Positions 26,318 to 35,748 of a stretch of DNA of 64,000 bases are shown piece after piece. The notes below the pieces were generated by a model. It made no database searches, was not told where the DNA came from, and saw only the letters and a list, made by a program, of their open reading frames with translations. Position numbers and translations under genes: made by a program. The stretch is from Bradyrhizobium sp. Ash2021 (GTDB taxonomy: Bacteria; Pseudomonadota; Alphaproteobacteria; Rhizobiales; Xanthobacteraceae): contig NZ_CP100604.1 in the NCBI RefSeq assembly GCF_031202265.1, positions 744,001 to 808,000 of the forward strand, read 5' to 3'. The stretch's first letter is position 1. Every line of letters begins with the position of its first letter.

Positions 26318-27913
26318 TTACTTGTCCAGCCAGACGTCTTCGTAACGAAAGCCATTATAGGAGCTATTGGACATGATGGTGACGTTCTTGACATAGGGCT
26401 GCCAGCAGGTGCCGGTGCGGGCGTGGAAGATGATCGGACGCGCCACGTCCTCCTGCAGCTTCTTGTCGATTTCCCAGACCAGCTTCTTGCGCTTGTTGAC
26501 GTCGGTTTCGGCCGATTGCTGATCGAACAGCTTCTCGATGTCCTTGTTGCAGTAATTGGTGTAGTTCCGCTCCGAGCCGCAGGAATAGTTTTCGTAGAAC
26601 GACTGGTCGGGATCGTCGACCGCATTGCCGGTCAGGTTGAGCCCGAGCGCATAGTCCTTGCGCGCCACTTTCGGGAACCATTGCGCGGTGTCGACGACGT
26701 CGAGTTCGCCGTCGATATAGATGCTCTTGATCTGGTCGATCAGGATGATGGCGGGATCGCGGTAGACCGGGATGTTGCGCGTGGAGACCTTGATCTGCAG
26801 GTGCTTGTCGGGGCCGTAGCCCGCCTTCTGCATCAATTTGCGCGCTTCTTCTCGGTTGGCGTTGATGTCAGGGCCGTAGCCGGGGATCGATTCCAGCATC
26901 TCCTTGGGCATCGCCCACAGGCCGGCCGGCGCCGGCTCCATGGTGCCGCCGATATCGCCCTGGCCCTCGAACATGATCTGGATGAAGGCCTTGCGATCGA
27001 GCGCCAGCGCCAGCGCGCGGCGGATGTCGATATTATCGAACGGCGGCGAGGATGAATTGACGATGATGTTGGTAGAGACGTTGTTCGGCTCCACCACGCA
27101 CACCGCATCCGGCGCCTGCGCTTTGACGTCCTTCAACAGCGGGATCGAGACTTCCGTCGGGAAGGTCATGTCGAACTTGCCGGAGACGAAGCCGAGGATC
27201 GCGGTCGACCGGTTCGGGATGATGGTGAAGTCGATGCCGTCGAGATAGGGCAGGCCCTTCTTGAAGTAATCCGGGTTCTTCACGAGCTTGATCGACTCGT
27301 TGGCCTTGAACTCCACGAACTTGAACGGGCCGGTGCCGATCGGCCTGGTGCGCATTTCGGCCGGCGAGACGTGGCAGGGATAGATCGGCGTGTAGCCCGA
27401 GGCGAGCAGCGACAACAGCGCCGGTTCCGGCCGCTTCAGGTTGAACGACGCCTCGTAGTCGCCGTTGGTGGTCACGTCATTGACCAGCTCGTACCAGGAT
27501 TTGCGCGGATTCTGGCGGAACTTCTGCGGCGACTTGCCCATCAGCATGTCGAAGGTGCATTTGACGTCGGCGGATGTGAACGGCTTGCCGTCATGCCACT
27601 TGACGTCGTGCCGGAGCCTGAAGGTCAGGGTCTTGTTGTCGGTGCTCCAGGCCCAGCTCTCCGCGAGTTCCGGGACGATGGTATCGACGCTGTTCTGGGC
27701 GATATGCTGATTGAAGAGGACGAGGTTGCTGTAAACAGGCATGAAGGGGACGTTGAGCGAATAAGTCGCGCCTTCATGGATGGAGGCCCCGCCCGGACTG
27801 TCGCGGTGATAGATCCTGAAGATGCCGCCCGCTTTCGGCTCGCCTGCGAGCGAAACGTCGTAAGCCGCCAGCACAGCCAACACCGCGACGGCAAGCGTTT
27901 TCACGCTCCGCAT
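26318..27913 (-). CDS. Extracellular solute-binding protein, SBP_bac_5 family
   Basis: A 531-residue periplasmic binding protein of family 5 (DppA/OppA/NikA type), first gene of the importer operon. A signal peptide covers residues 1-23 (VAVLAVLAAYDVSLAG). The mature part has PELAESWAWSTDNKTLTFRLRHDVKWHDGKPFTSADVKCTFD, the family hallmark, and RRALALALDRKAFIQIMFEGQ in the middle. The ATG at 27913 was chosen because GGGAGGGG precedes it; an in-frame ATG eight codons upstream is less suitable. The ligand may be a peptide, opine or other small molecule; the family is too broad to decide. Its promoter should lie in the 27914-28090 gap. Confidence 0.92.
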   Translation of the reverse strand: MRSVKTLAVAVLAVLAAYDVSLAGEPKAGGIFRIYHRDSPGGASIHEGATYSLNVPFMPVYSNLVLFNQHIAQNSVDTIVPELAESWAWSTDNKTLTFRLRHDVKWHDGKPFTSADVKCTFDMLMGKSPQKFRQNPRKSWYELVNDVTTNGDYEASFNLKRPEPALLSLLASGYTPIYPCHVSPAEMRTRPIGTGPFKFVEFKANESIKLVKNPDYFKKGLPYLDGIDFTIIPNRSTAILGFVSGKFDMTFPTEVSIPLLKDVKAQAPDAVCVVEPNNVSTNIIVNSSSPPFDNIDIRRALALALDRKAFIQIMFEGQGDIGGTMEPAPAGLWAMPKEMLESIPGYGPDINANREEARKLMQKAGYGPDKHLQIKVSTRNIPVYRDPAIILIDQIKSIYIDGELDVVDTAQWFPKVARKDYALGLNLTGNAVDDPDQSFYENYSCGSERNYTNYCNKDIEKLFDQQSAETDVNKRKKLVWEIDKKLQEDVARPIIFHARTGTCWQPYVKNVTIMSNSSYNGFRYEDVWLDK

Positions 27914-28090
27914 GATCCCCTCCCAATTTTCGGTCAACCGGCCGATTTGCGCCGGACGATATCATGACGGGGGGCTCGGGCAACCGGCCGCGGCCGGTGC
28001 GGGGATTGGCAATTCGGACTATCTCGGCGAGCGACATCTCATATTGTGGAATTAATTGCGCCTGGTGGCCGGAATTCGCGGCGTTTGGCG

Positions 28091-28356
28091 CTATACCGCG
28101 ACGTATTTGCGTTCGATCTCGGCAAAGAACGCTGCCGCCAGCCTGACGAAGCCGTCTGCCGTGCCGCCAGCGACAGTTTGTCGCCGATTGCGAGTTTTAG
28201 CACCGACTTCGCCGGGTCGTTTGTGACGGTCTTGTCGGCGGTGAAATGCCCGAGGCGTTCATGATCGGGCTTGCGATCATGCGCACTTCGAGCAGGTTGC
28301 CGCCCTTGCCTTTCTTTTCGACAAGCCGCTCCCCGGCTTTGGCATGAAACCAGCAT
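28091..28356 (-). pseudogene. Degraded small hypothetical gene with frameshifts
   Basis: Three reading frames on the minus strand each carry a piece that reads like protein: from about 28346 FHAKAGERLVEKKGKGGNLL and IASPIMNA, then in a second frame HFTADKTVTNDPAKSVLKLA and IGDKLS, then in a third frame GGTADGFVRLAAAFFAEIER and KYVAV followed by TAG at 28091-28093. Joined they would give one protein of about 88 residues. Shifts fall near 28346, 28240 and 28168. This is my own frame-joining; no family is recognised. The remains fill most of the gap between the importer operon and the depolymerase gene. Confidence 0.45.
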
Positions 28357-28397
28357 ACCAGAGGTGTCTGATGTCTTCGGCTCAACAGGAGCGTGTC

Positions 28398-29816
28398 ATG
28401 AACCCAGGCGTGGCTATGGCGACGGCAATCGCTTTTGGCGCGGCGGCGTCGGCCGCGGGCCCGGCGCGGGCCGAACAGCCTGCAAAACTGGCCGGCTACA
28501 ACGCCGACATCGGCGAAAGCTCGATATCGGGCATCTCGTCGGGCGCCTTCATGGCCGTGCAGTTCGCGACCGCCTGGTCTTCGGTGATCAAGGGCGTCGG
28601 CGTGGTCGCCGGCGGGCCCTATTGGTGCGCGAAGGCGGATGCCGACGACATCATCAACGGCTACACGCTGCCGATCATGACCGCGACCGGCCCATGCATG
28701 ACCGGGCCGCCGCCGGAACTGGGCAGCTCTTTCGCAAAGGCCGACGCCAAATCGGCTTCCGGCGATATCGATGCCCTGCAATTCGTGCGGCGGCAGAAGA
28801 TATACGTCTTCCACGGCTACAACGACGCTGTCGTGGCGAAATCGGTCACCGATGCGGCCGCGGATTTCTATCGGCATTATCTCGGCGAGGCCAACCGAGG
28901 CAACCTGTACTACCAGACCACGATCGGCGCGGGTCATTCGCTGGTCATCGCGCAGGACCCGCACAAGGACGGCCTCAACGGCTGCGGCGACAACGCCGTC
29001 CCGTATATCGACCAGTGCGGCTATGACCAGGCCGGAATCATTCTCCAGCATATCTATGGCGCGTTGAATGCTCCCAACCGGGGGACATTGAGCGGGACGG
29101 TCAAGCGTTTCGACCAGTCGGTTTACACCCGGCCCGATGACGCCGGTTCGCTCAGTCTGGGCGACTCCGGTTACGTGTTCGTTCCCAAGGCGTGCGAGGA
29201 GGGTGCGGCGTGCCGGGTCCACATCGCGCTGCATGGCTGCAAGCAGGACAGTGGCGATATCGATCGGCGTTACGTCGACGACACCGGGTACAATGCCTGG
29301 GCGGACACCAATCGCCTGATCGTGCTTTATCCGCAGACCATGTCGAGTTCGTACCTGCCGTTCAATCCGCAGGCGTGCTGGGACTGGTGGAGCTACGTCA
29401 ATCACGCGGACAGCTATGTCGCCAAGTCGGGGCCGCAGATCAGGACGATCAAGGCGATGCTCGATGCACTGACCGCGCGGGCTGTACCCGCGCCCGCGCC
29501 GGCCGCCGCCGCGGCGCCGGCGGCGCTCATGGTCATCGACACCTCGGACATTTCTGCCGATCTGGCGTGGACCCCGCAGCCGGGAACGACATCCTACCGT
29601 ATCGCGCGGGCCGGCGCTGATGGCCAGTTTGCCGCGGTGGCCGACGTGGCCGGTGCGAGTTTCGCCGATTCCGGCCTGACGCCGGCATCTGCCTATCGCT
29701 GGCGCGTCTCGGCCCTGGTGAATGGGGTTGAAGGTCCAGCCTCCGAGGCCGCCGCCACCACGCGCGCATCACCGTCCCCATGCGACAATCCCGGCACTTG
29801 CCCGGTCGGCAAATGA
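28398..29816 (+). CDS. Extracellular poly(3-hydroxybutyrate) depolymerase-like protein with FN3 domain
   Basis: A 472-residue secreted esterase. A signal peptide ends ARAEQ near residue 26. The lipase box GISSG places the catalytic Ser at residue 47; an early lipase box is typical of the PHB depolymerase/COG3509 group. Later features are VFHGYNDAVV (catalytic Asp region), GAGHSLV and LHGCKQD. A proline/alanine linker (PAPAPAAAAAPAA) leads to a fibronectin type III domain at about 385-460, and the protein ends with two Cys in CDNPGTC. AGGAG stands six bases before the ATG; an in-frame upstream ATG would overlap the pseudogene. It likely degrades external polyester to hydroxybutyrate, fitting the CoA synthetase and dehydrogenase genes that follow. 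Confidence 0.88.
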   Translation: MNPGVAMATAIAFGAAASAAGPARAEQPAKLAGYNADIGESSISGISSGAFMAVQFATAWSSVIKGVGVVAGGPYWCAKADADDIINGYTLPIMTATGPCMTGPPPELGSSFAKADAKSASGDIDALQFVRRQKIYVFHGYNDAVVAKSVTDAAADFYRHYLGEANRGNLYYQTTIGAGHSLVIAQDPHKDGLNGCGDNAVPYIDQCGYDQAGIILQHIYGALNAPNRGTLSGTVKRFDQSVYTRPDDAGSLSLGDSGYVFVPKACEEGAACRVHIALHGCKQDSGDIDRRYVDDTGYNAWADTNRLIVLYPQTMSSSYLPFNPQACWDWWSYVNHADSYVAKSGPQIRTIKAMLDALTARAVPAPAPAAAAAPAALMVIDTSDISADLAWTPQPGTTSYRIARAGADGQFAAVADVAGASFADSGLTPASAYRWRVSALVNGVEGPASEAAATTRASPSPCDNPGTCPVGK

Positions 29817-29842
29817 AGGAAGCTCGGAGCTCGCTCTCGCCG

Positions 29843-31393
29843 TCACACGATGCGTGACGTCTTGTTGCCCCAGTAGCGGTCGCGCAACAAACGTTTGTAG
29901 AGCTTGCCGGTCGGAAGCCGCGGCAGCTCGGCTTCGAAGTCGATCGATCGGGGGACTTTTTGGCGCGACAGCGATTGGCCGCAAAACTGAATCAACTCCT
30001 CTGCGAGTTCGGGTCCCGGCGAAACCCCCGGCATCGGCTGCACCACCGCCTTCACTTCCTCGCCGAGATCGGCATTGGGGACGCCGAACACTGCGGCGTC
30101 CGCGATCTTGGGATGCGTGATCAGGAGGTTTTCGCATTCCTGCGGGTAGATGTTGACGCCGCCGGAGATGATCATGAAGGTCGCGCGATCGGTCAGATAG
30201 AGAAAGCCATCCGCGTCGACATAGCCGACGTCGCCGACGGTGCTCATGCTGCCGTCCGCCGAGCGGGCTTCCTTCGTTCGGTTGGGATCGTTGAAATATT
30301 CAAACGGCGTCGCGGTCTTGAACCACACTATGCCCGGAGTGCCGACGGGGCAGGGTTTCATGTTCTCGTCGAGAATATGCAGGTCGCCGAGATAGACCTT
30401 GCCGACGGTGCCGCGATGCGCCAGCCATTCCTGGCTGTTGCAGGCGGTGAAGCCGAGGCCTTCGGTGGCGCCGTAATATTCGTGGACGATCGGTCCCCAC
30501 CATTTGATGATGTCGTCTTTGACCATCGCTGGACACGGCGCCGCCGCATGGATCGCGATCTCCAGCGACGACAAATCGTAGCGGGATCGCACCTCCTCCG
30601 GCAGTTTGAGCATGCGCGAGAACATCGTCGGCACCAGTTGCGTATGCGTGATGCCCCATTTCGGGATCAGTTCGAGGTAACGCTCGGGATCAAAACCCTC
30701 CATGATGATGACGGTGCCGCCGGATCGTATGGTGAGGTTGACCGCGGCCTGCGGCGCCGAATGATAGAGCGGCGCCGGCGACAGATAGATCATGCCCTCG
30801 CGGTACTGCCAAAGCTTGTGCAGGAAGTCGAAGATCGGCAGGTTCTGTACCGGCGGCTGTTCCGGCAGCGGCCGCAAAATGCCCTTCGGCCGGCCGGTGG
30901 TGCCCGACGAATAGAGCATCGCGGTGCCGACCGACTCGTCTGCGATCGGCGTCGTCGGTAAGCCCGCCGTTGCCTGCCGCAGGCCGACGATGCGCTCGCT
31001 CTCGCCGTCGCCATCGGCGACGATGCAAAGCTCGACCCTGGGGCATTGCTTCAGCGCCTCGCGCGCAACCTCGAGTTTTGCCTTTGAGGTGATGAGAATG
31101 CGCGACTCGCTGTTGGTGAGGATGTAGGCGAGCTCGCTGGCGGTCAGGTAGGAATTCACGCAGGTGAAATACAGGCCGGAGCGCTCGCCGGCGCCGCAGG
31201 CTTCGAGGTAGCGGCTGTTGTTCTCCATGAAGATCGCATAGTGGTCGAGCCGCTTGAGGCCGCGGTTGCGGAACAGATGCGCCAGCGCGTTGCTGCGCGC
31301 ATCCAGCTCGCGATAGGTGACGGCCTCGCCGGTGCCGGCCATGATGAAGGCGGGCTGAAGCGGACGAAGAAGCGCATGCTTGCCGGTGTACAT
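29843..31393 (-). CDS. AMP-forming acyl-CoA synthetase (FadD-like)
   Basis: A 516-residue adenylate-forming ligase. The phosphate loop AMLYSSGTTGRPKG lies near residue 160, the YYGATEGLGFT adenine segment near 310, VGDVGYVDADGFLYLTDRATFMIISGGVNIYPQE in the C-terminal hinge and the catalytic lysine in PTGKLYKR near 505. It activates a fatty or other carboxylic acid. The ATG at 31393 begins MYTGKHALLRP, normal for this FadD4-like group. It is 16 bp downstream of the iron alcohol dehydrogenase gene and co-transcribed with it. It converges with the depolymerase gene (26-bp gap). Confidence 0.92.
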   Translation of the reverse strand: MYTGKHALLRPLQPAFIMAGTGEAVTYRELDARSNALAHLFRNRGLKRLDHYAIFMENNSRYLEACGAGERSGLYFTCVNSYLTASELAYILTNSESRILITSKAKLEVAREALKQCPRVELCIVADGDGESERIVGLRQATAGLPTTPIADESVGTAMLYSSGTTGRPKGILRPLPEQPPVQNLPIFDFLHKLWQYREGMIYLSPAPLYHSAPQAAVNLTIRSGGTVIIMEGFDPERYLELIPKWGITHTQLVPTMFSRMLKLPEEVRSRYDLSSLEIAIHAAAPCPAMVKDDIIKWWGPIVHEYYGATEGLGFTACNSQEWLAHRGTVGKVYLGDLHILDENMKPCPVGTPGIVWFKTATPFEYFNDPNRTKEARSADGSMSTVGDVGYVDADGFLYLTDRATFMIISGGVNIYPQECENLLITHPKIADAAVFGVPNADLGEEVKAVVQPMPGVSPGPELAEELIQFCGQSLSRQKVPRSIDFEAELPRLPTGKLYKRLLRDRYWGNKTSRIV

Positions 31394-31409
31394 CTTGCTT
31401 TTGGTTCCC

Positions 31410-32558
31410 TTATGCCGCCATTAGAAGAATCTCGCGGACCTGCGACGGGTCCTCGATCCGGCGCGGATTGCGCGGGACCCACGGTGTCGCCATCGCAGCT
31501 TGCGCGATCCGGTCGAAATGTTCGGGGCCTACGCGAACATCCTGCAGGCTGTGCGGCATGCCGAGGCCGCGAATGAAATTGTCGAGCACATCGCCGGCAT
31601 CCTCGCCTGGGTGTCCCATCGCCGCCGCGACCAGCGCCTGCCGCTCGGCGTTATCAGGCTTGTTCCAGCGCATCACCGAAGGCAGCATCACGCAGGACGT
31701 GTAGCCGTGCGGCACATCGAATTCGGCGCCGAGCACATAGCCGATGCCGTGGCTGGCGCCCATCGGCACGCCCGACGCCAGCGGCCCGGTCGAGAGCCAG
31801 GTCCCGATCTGGCAATCCATCCGCGCGTCGATGTCGTTGGAGTCCGCCTTCACCCGCGGCAGCGCCTCGGTCAGCATGGCTAGCCCTTTCAGCGCCTGTG
31901 CATCGCCGTAAGGATGCGCCTCACGGGAACAGATGCCTTCCACGCAGTGATCGACGGCGCGGATTCCGGTCGACAGGAACAGCCATTCCGGCGTGTGCAC
32001 GGAAAGCCAGGGATCGAGGATGGTGGCGCGCGGCATCAGCAGCGGATGGCGCAGCCCTTCCTTGATCCGCGTCTTTTCGTTGGTGACGCCGGCGATCGAC
32101 GAGAACTCGCCACCGGCGATCGTCGTCGGCACGCTGATCTGGCGCACGGTTGGCGCGGCCAGCGAGCCGCTGCCCTGGCCGCGAACGGCGTCGATGCCTT
32201 CGACCGTATTCACATCGTTGGCGAGGCAGAGCTGCACCGCCTTGGCGCCGTCGGTGATCGAGCCGCCGCCGACGGTTATGATGATGTCCGCATCGGCGGC
32301 GCGGGCCTGGTTGGCGGCGGCGATGACGGCGCTGCGCGGCGTGTGCGCCGGCATCGCGTCGAACATGGCGACGCAGCGCGCGCCCAGCGCGCGGCGGATT
32401 TTGCCGATCTCGTCGGTCTCGCGGTTGAGCGTTCCGCTGACCATCAGGAAGGCGCGGGCAGCCTTCAGGCGATCGAGCTGCTCGACGATCGCCTCGGCCG
32501 CCGGACGGCCGAAGACAACCTCATCCATCGCGCCGAATACGACACGGCCCTGGTGCAC
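31410..32558 (-). CDS. Iron-containing alcohol dehydrogenase / maleylacetate reductase family
   Basis: A 382-residue dehydroquinate synthase-like oxidoreductase. NAD(P)-binding GGGSITDGAKA lies near residue 96; metal ligands are in TGIRAVDHCVEG, MGASHGIGY and DVPHGYTSCVMLP, so three His and an Asp are in place. Closest in pattern to maleylacetate reductases and short hydroxyacid dehydrogenases; in an aromatic ring-fission path it would reduce maleylacetate to 3-oxoadipate, but no chlorocatechol or hydroxyquinol genes are near. The start is GTG at 32558, eight bases after GGAGG. It forms a two-gene unit with the acyl-CoA synthetase. Confidence 0.88.
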   Translation of the reverse strand: MHQGRVVFGAMDEVVFGRPAAEAIVEQLDRLKAARAFLMVSGTLNRETDEIGKIRRALGARCVAMFDAMPAHTPRSAVIAAANQARAADADIIITVGGGSITDGAKAVQLCLANDVNTVEGIDAVRGQGSGSLAAPTVRQISVPTTIAGGEFSSIAGVTNEKTRIKEGLRHPLLMPRATILDPWLSVHTPEWLFLSTGIRAVDHCVEGICSREAHPYGDAQALKGLAMLTEALPRVKADSNDIDARMDCQIGTWLSTGPLASGVPMGASHGIGYVLGAEFDVPHGYTSCVMLPSVMRWNKPDNAERQALVAAAMGHPGEDAGDVLDNFIRGLGMPHSLQDVRVGPEHFDRIAQAAMATPWVPRNPRRIEDPSQVREILLMAA

Positions 32559-32646
32559 GCGCTTGTCCTCCCCCGGATGTTTCCTTTCCTCGACGGCAAT
32601 CTAGCGAAGCTGGCGCGAGACGTCATGCCCGAAGATGCTTACCCCG

Positions 32647-32726
32647 GTCATTCCGGGGCGCGTCGAAGACGCGAACCCGGAATCTCGAGATTCCGGGTTC
32701 GACGCTGCGCGTCGCCCCGGAATGAC
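32647..32726. repeat. Large palindromic intergenic repeat, family A
   Basis: GTCATTCCGGGGCGCGTCG opens and GTCGCCCCGGAATGAC closes, around CCCGGAATCTCGAGATTCCG, a perfect inner palindrome. It ends eight bases before the stop of the acyl-CoA dehydrogenase (minus strand), so it is in that gene's 3' end. Confidence 0.88.
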
Positions 32727-32734
32727 GAGGCTAT

Positions 32735-34492
32735 TTACTCAAGCAGCCCACCAATCTCCGCAACCGACACGCTGCGATCCGATAACAAAATTTCCACAGC
32801 CTCTCGTTCCCATTCGCCGGCCTCGGGCGCCAGCGGATCCTGCACGCCCAGGCGATGCTCCAGCACCAGCCGCGCCAAGAGCGCCCTGCGCGCATCGGCG
32901 CCGGGCTGGGCGGCTTCGCGCGTCATCAGCACGGCGCTGGTAATGTGATAGAGCGCACTCGCCGCACGCCGCGCGTGCACTTCCCGCGCGGGATCGGCGG
33001 CGACGCGTTCGGCGAAGCGCATGGTCCGGTCGAGCGTCTGCCGCAGGCGGTCGCGGAACGCCGCTGGAATGGCCGCGGCTTCGTCGAGCAATTTCAGCAG
33101 TGCGGCTTCCAGCGCCTTGTGCGCGCCGCTCTTGCCGACCGCCCGGGTAACGATGTCGAGCGCATTGATGTTGCTGGTGCCCTCCCAGAGCACGCCGATA
33201 TGAGCGTCGCGCACCAGCCGCGCCTGCACCCATTCCTCGATGTAACCATTGCCGCCGCGCACCTCCATCGCGCCGGTCGCCACCGGAATGTTGTCGCGGC
33301 AGGCGCGAAATTTCAGAAGCGGCGTCAGGATCCGCAAACAATTTTCGGCGTCGCTTGCGCCGGCATTGGCGCGGTCCATCGCGTCGGCCGCGAACAGGAA
33401 CATCGACAGCGCCTGTTCCGCCGGCAGCGTGATCTTCAGCAGCTGGCGGCGGAGCAGGGGATAGTCGATGATGGTTTTGCCAAAGGCGGAGCGCGTTCGC
33501 GCGCACACCATGGCCTCGTTGACGCAGCGCCGCATCATCGCCGCCGCGCGGACACCATGCGACAGCCGGGACAGATTGACCTGCTCCATCATCTGCTTCA
33601 GGCCCTGATCGGCGGCACCGACCAGAAAGGCTGTGGCGCCTTCCAGCAAGATCTCGCCGCTTGCCATCGAACGGGTGCCGAGCTTGTCCTTGAGCCGGAC
33701 GATGCGATAGGCGTTGCGGCTGCCGTCCTTCAACCGGCGCGGCAGCGCGAACAGCGCCAGGCCTTTGGTCCCGGCCGGCGCGCCTTCCGGGCGCGCCAGC
33801 AGCAATGCAACGTCGGCGTCGGCGTGCGAGCAGAACCATTTGTCGCCATACAGCCGCCATTCGCCGTCCTCGTGGCGGGCGACGGTTTCGATGCTGCCGA
33901 CATCGGAGCCGCCGGCGCGCTCGGTCATGAACTGGGTGCCCTTCCACTGGGTCGCCGGATCGGCGGACAGCATTTTCGGCAGCAGATATTCTTGCAATTC
34001 GCGGCTGCCAAATTTCCGGATCAGATGGATCGAGGTGTCGGTCACGCTGATCGGGCACATCAGGCCGAATTCGGCCTGCACGAACAGATATTGCAGCGCG
34101 TATTTGGCGACCGCGGGCAGCGGGCGGTCCATGCCGAGCGTGCCGGCGCGATGGCTCATGGCGTGAAACCCGAAATCGCCGAAAGCGATTTGCTCCATCT
34201 CGCGGTAGGCGGAGTGATAATCGATCCAGTCCTCGTCGCGGCCGAAGCGGTCGCGCGGGTGCAGCACCGGCGGATGTTTGTCGGCGATCCGCGCCAGTTC
34301 ATCCAGCTTTCCGCCGGCCAGCGCGCCGAGGCGATCGAAATGCGGCTCCAGCCGCCGGAAAACGTCCGGCGAGAGATAAAGCGCGAGCAGATCGCGCAGG
34401 CCGCGATCGATGGCGTAAAAATTTTGCCCGGCGCAGTCAGGCGCGATGTGATCGGCGCCGCGCGGCAAAGCTGGTGTTACAGTCGCGTCCAT
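32735..34492 (-). CDS. Acyl-CoA dehydrogenase, AidB/DmdC-like long form
   Basis: A 585-residue acyl-CoA dehydrogenase with the extra C-terminal helical domain (about 450-585) found in AidB, DmdC and related long forms. The flavin site FMTERAGGSDVGSIETV is near residue 190, followed by YGDKWFCSHADADVA and KLGTRSMASGEILLEGA; the C-terminal catalytic region reads RGGNGYIEEWVQARLVRDAHIGVLWEGTSNI, retaining the EGT loop that the other three dehydrogenases in the window lack. The AidB-like pattern (GYIEEW and WEGTSN) favours a branched-chain or detoxifying role. The ATG at 34492 is 18 bp downstream, in transcription sense, of a palindromic repeat. Confidence 0.92.
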   Translation of the reverse strand: MDATVTPALPRGADHIAPDCAGQNFYAIDRGLRDLLALYLSPDVFRRLEPHFDRLGALAGGKLDELARIADKHPPVLHPRDRFGRDEDWIDYHSAYREMEQIAFGDFGFHAMSHRAGTLGMDRPLPAVAKYALQYLFVQAEFGLMCPISVTDTSIHLIRKFGSRELQEYLLPKMLSADPATQWKGTQFMTERAGGSDVGSIETVARHEDGEWRLYGDKWFCSHADADVALLLARPEGAPAGTKGLALFALPRRLKDGSRNAYRIVRLKDKLGTRSMASGEILLEGATAFLVGAADQGLKQMMEQVNLSRLSHGVRAAAMMRRCVNEAMVCARTRSAFGKTIIDYPLLRRQLLKITLPAEQALSMFLFAADAMDRANAGASDAENCLRILTPLLKFRACRDNIPVATGAMEVRGGNGYIEEWVQARLVRDAHIGVLWEGTSNINALDIVTRAVGKSGAHKALEAALLKLLDEAAAIPAAFRDRLRQTLDRTMRFAERVAADPAREVHARRAASALYHITSAVLMTREAAQPGADARRALLARLVLEHRLGVQDPLAPEAGEWEREAVEILLSDRSVSVAEIGGLLE

Positions 34493-34510
34493 GGCCGACC
34501 TCGCTCTGAC

Positions 34511-34668
34511 GTCATCCCGGCTGAGTGCGCGGTTGCGCGCGGGCGCCGGGGCCCATAGCCACCGATGTTAGTCACGAAAGGGATTGCAGCTCCAGCCCCA
34601 TCCACCGCGGCATCGGTGGTTTTGGGTCCGGCTCCTGATGCGCAATTGCGCATATGGGCCGGGACGAC
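34511..34668. repeat. Palindromic repeat, family C (same family as IS110-interrupted copy)
   Basis: GTCATCCCGGCTGAGTGCGC opens and CATATGGGCCGGGACGAC closes. It contains CCCATAGCCACCGATGTTAG, closely matching CCCATAACCACCGATATTTG at 20935, which identifies the copy interrupted by the IS. Inner GATGCGCAATTGCGCAT is a further palindrome. Confidence 0.8.
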
Positions 34669-34765
34669 ATAAAGGGGTATGGGCCTCCCGATTGTGGCCA
34701 ACGCAAATTTTGTCGCGTGATCCGCAATATGCTAGAGGGAACGGCTTAACCGGATGGATATTGCA

Positions 34766-35068
34766 ATGTCATCATCGACCGACCTCGCGACGCTCAAGAT
34801 CGACGATTTCGCGCCGCATCGCGATACGGTCTTCGACATGCAGGCATCGAGCGGTGTCGTGCCGTTGAAACTGGTGAAGGTCGCTCCGGCGGGCGCCAGC
34901 GGACGGGAGGGTGGCGCGTTCGCGCTGCTGTTCGTCGCGCCGCAAGGCCCGTGGCTGCCGCAGGCGACCTATCCGGTGACACATCCGGCGCTCGGCACGA
35001 TGGAGATGTTTCTGGTGCCGGTCGGGCCGACGCAGGGCGGCAACGGCTATCACGCGACGTTCACGTAA
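34766..35068 (+). CDS. DUF6916-like small protein
   Basis: A 100-residue protein without signal peptide or membrane helix. It begins LATLKIDDFAPHRDTVFDM and ends TMEMFLVPVGPTQGGNGYHATFT; this beta-rich pattern with a closing MFLVP strand resembles the DUF6916 group, which I recall from neighbourhoods of tail-collar genes. An in-frame ATG 12 bases upstream (34754) is an alternative start; neither has a strong ribosome site. It faces the GNAT/collar operon, separated by a repeat. Function unknown; a role in assembling or displaying the collar proteins is only a guess. Confidence 0.65.
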   Translation: MSSSTDLATLKIDDFAPHRDTVFDMQASSGVVPLKLVKVAPAGASGREGGAFALLFVAPQGPWLPQATYPVTHPALGTMEMFLVPVGPTQGGNGYHATFT

Positions 35069-35081
35069 CGCATTTGGGTTC

Positions 35082-35192
35082 GGTGGCTTCACCCTTCGAG
35101 ACGCACGCTAACGCGTGCTCCTCAGGATGAGGTCTTAGACCCTCATGGTGAGGAGCGCGGCAACGCCGCGCGTCTCGAACCACGAGGCCACG
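35082..35192. repeat. Palindromic repeat, family D
   Basis: GTGGCTTCACCCTTCGAGAC and GTCTCGAACCACGAGGCCAC form imperfect outer arms; CTCCTCAGGATGAG and CTCATGGTGAGGAG form inner arms. It lies between the convergent DUF6916-like and GNAT genes. Confidence 0.8.
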
Positions 35193-35213
35193 GGATAACG
35201 ATCTTGCGCGAGA

Positions 35214-35738
35214 TCACGCCGCCGCCGCGGTCCAGCGCATCAGATCGTAGACGCCCTTGTCTTCCTCGGTGACGAATCCGAGGCGCCGGTAGAGCCGCAT
35301 CGCGGGATTGAGTTTCTCGACATGGATCGACACCGCCTTGCCGGCGGCGGCGGCCTCGTCCTGCAGGTCACGCAGCAGCGCGGCGCCAAAGCCCTTGCCG
35401 CAATGTTCGGGCAGGAAGGCGATATCGATGATGCGATGCTGGCTCGGCCAGCGCTCGATGTAGAGGCGGCCGATGTCCTCGGCCCCGCGCATCGTTACCA
35501 GCCAGTCGGCTTGCGGATAATACTTCTGGTAATGCGCGTGCTGCGCCCGGAACTGGGCGTCCAGGAATGCAGCCTTTTGCGCGTCGGTCAGCGGTGCGGG
35601 GGCGAGTTCCTCGGCGCGGGTGGAGGCGTAGACCCGCGCCAGAAACGGCAGATCCACATCCGTGATCCGGCGAAACCTCAGACCGGCCTCGGCGGCACGC
35701 GCCCAGCCGAACGGGACGGTAACCGCTGATATTTGCAT
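35214..35738 (-). CDS. GNAT family N-acetyltransferase
   Basis: A 174-residue GNAT enzyme. After a leader with LRFRRITDVDLPFLARVYASTR, the acetyl-CoA site is seen as IDIAFLPEHCGKGFGAALLRDLQDEA (pyrophosphate loop pattern Q/R-x-x-G-x-G/A with CGKGFGAA), then VEKLNPAMRLYRRLGF. The start at 35738 lies 10 bp after the third collar gene's stop; an upstream in-frame start would overlap that gene. It is the last gene of a tight four-gene operon with three collar paralogues, which suggests it modifies a product of that operon, although GNAT substrates cannot be told from sequence. Confidence 0.88.
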   Translation of the reverse strand: MQISAVTVPFGWARAAEAGLRFRRITDVDLPFLARVYASTRAEELAPAPLTDAQKAAFLDAQFRAQHAHYQKYYPQADWLVTMRGAEDIGRLYIERWPSQHRIIDIAFLPEHCGKGFGAALLRDLQDEAAAAGKAVSIHVEKLNPAMRLYRRLGFVTEEDKGVYDLMRWTAAAA

Positions 35739-35748
35739 CGAACGCGGC

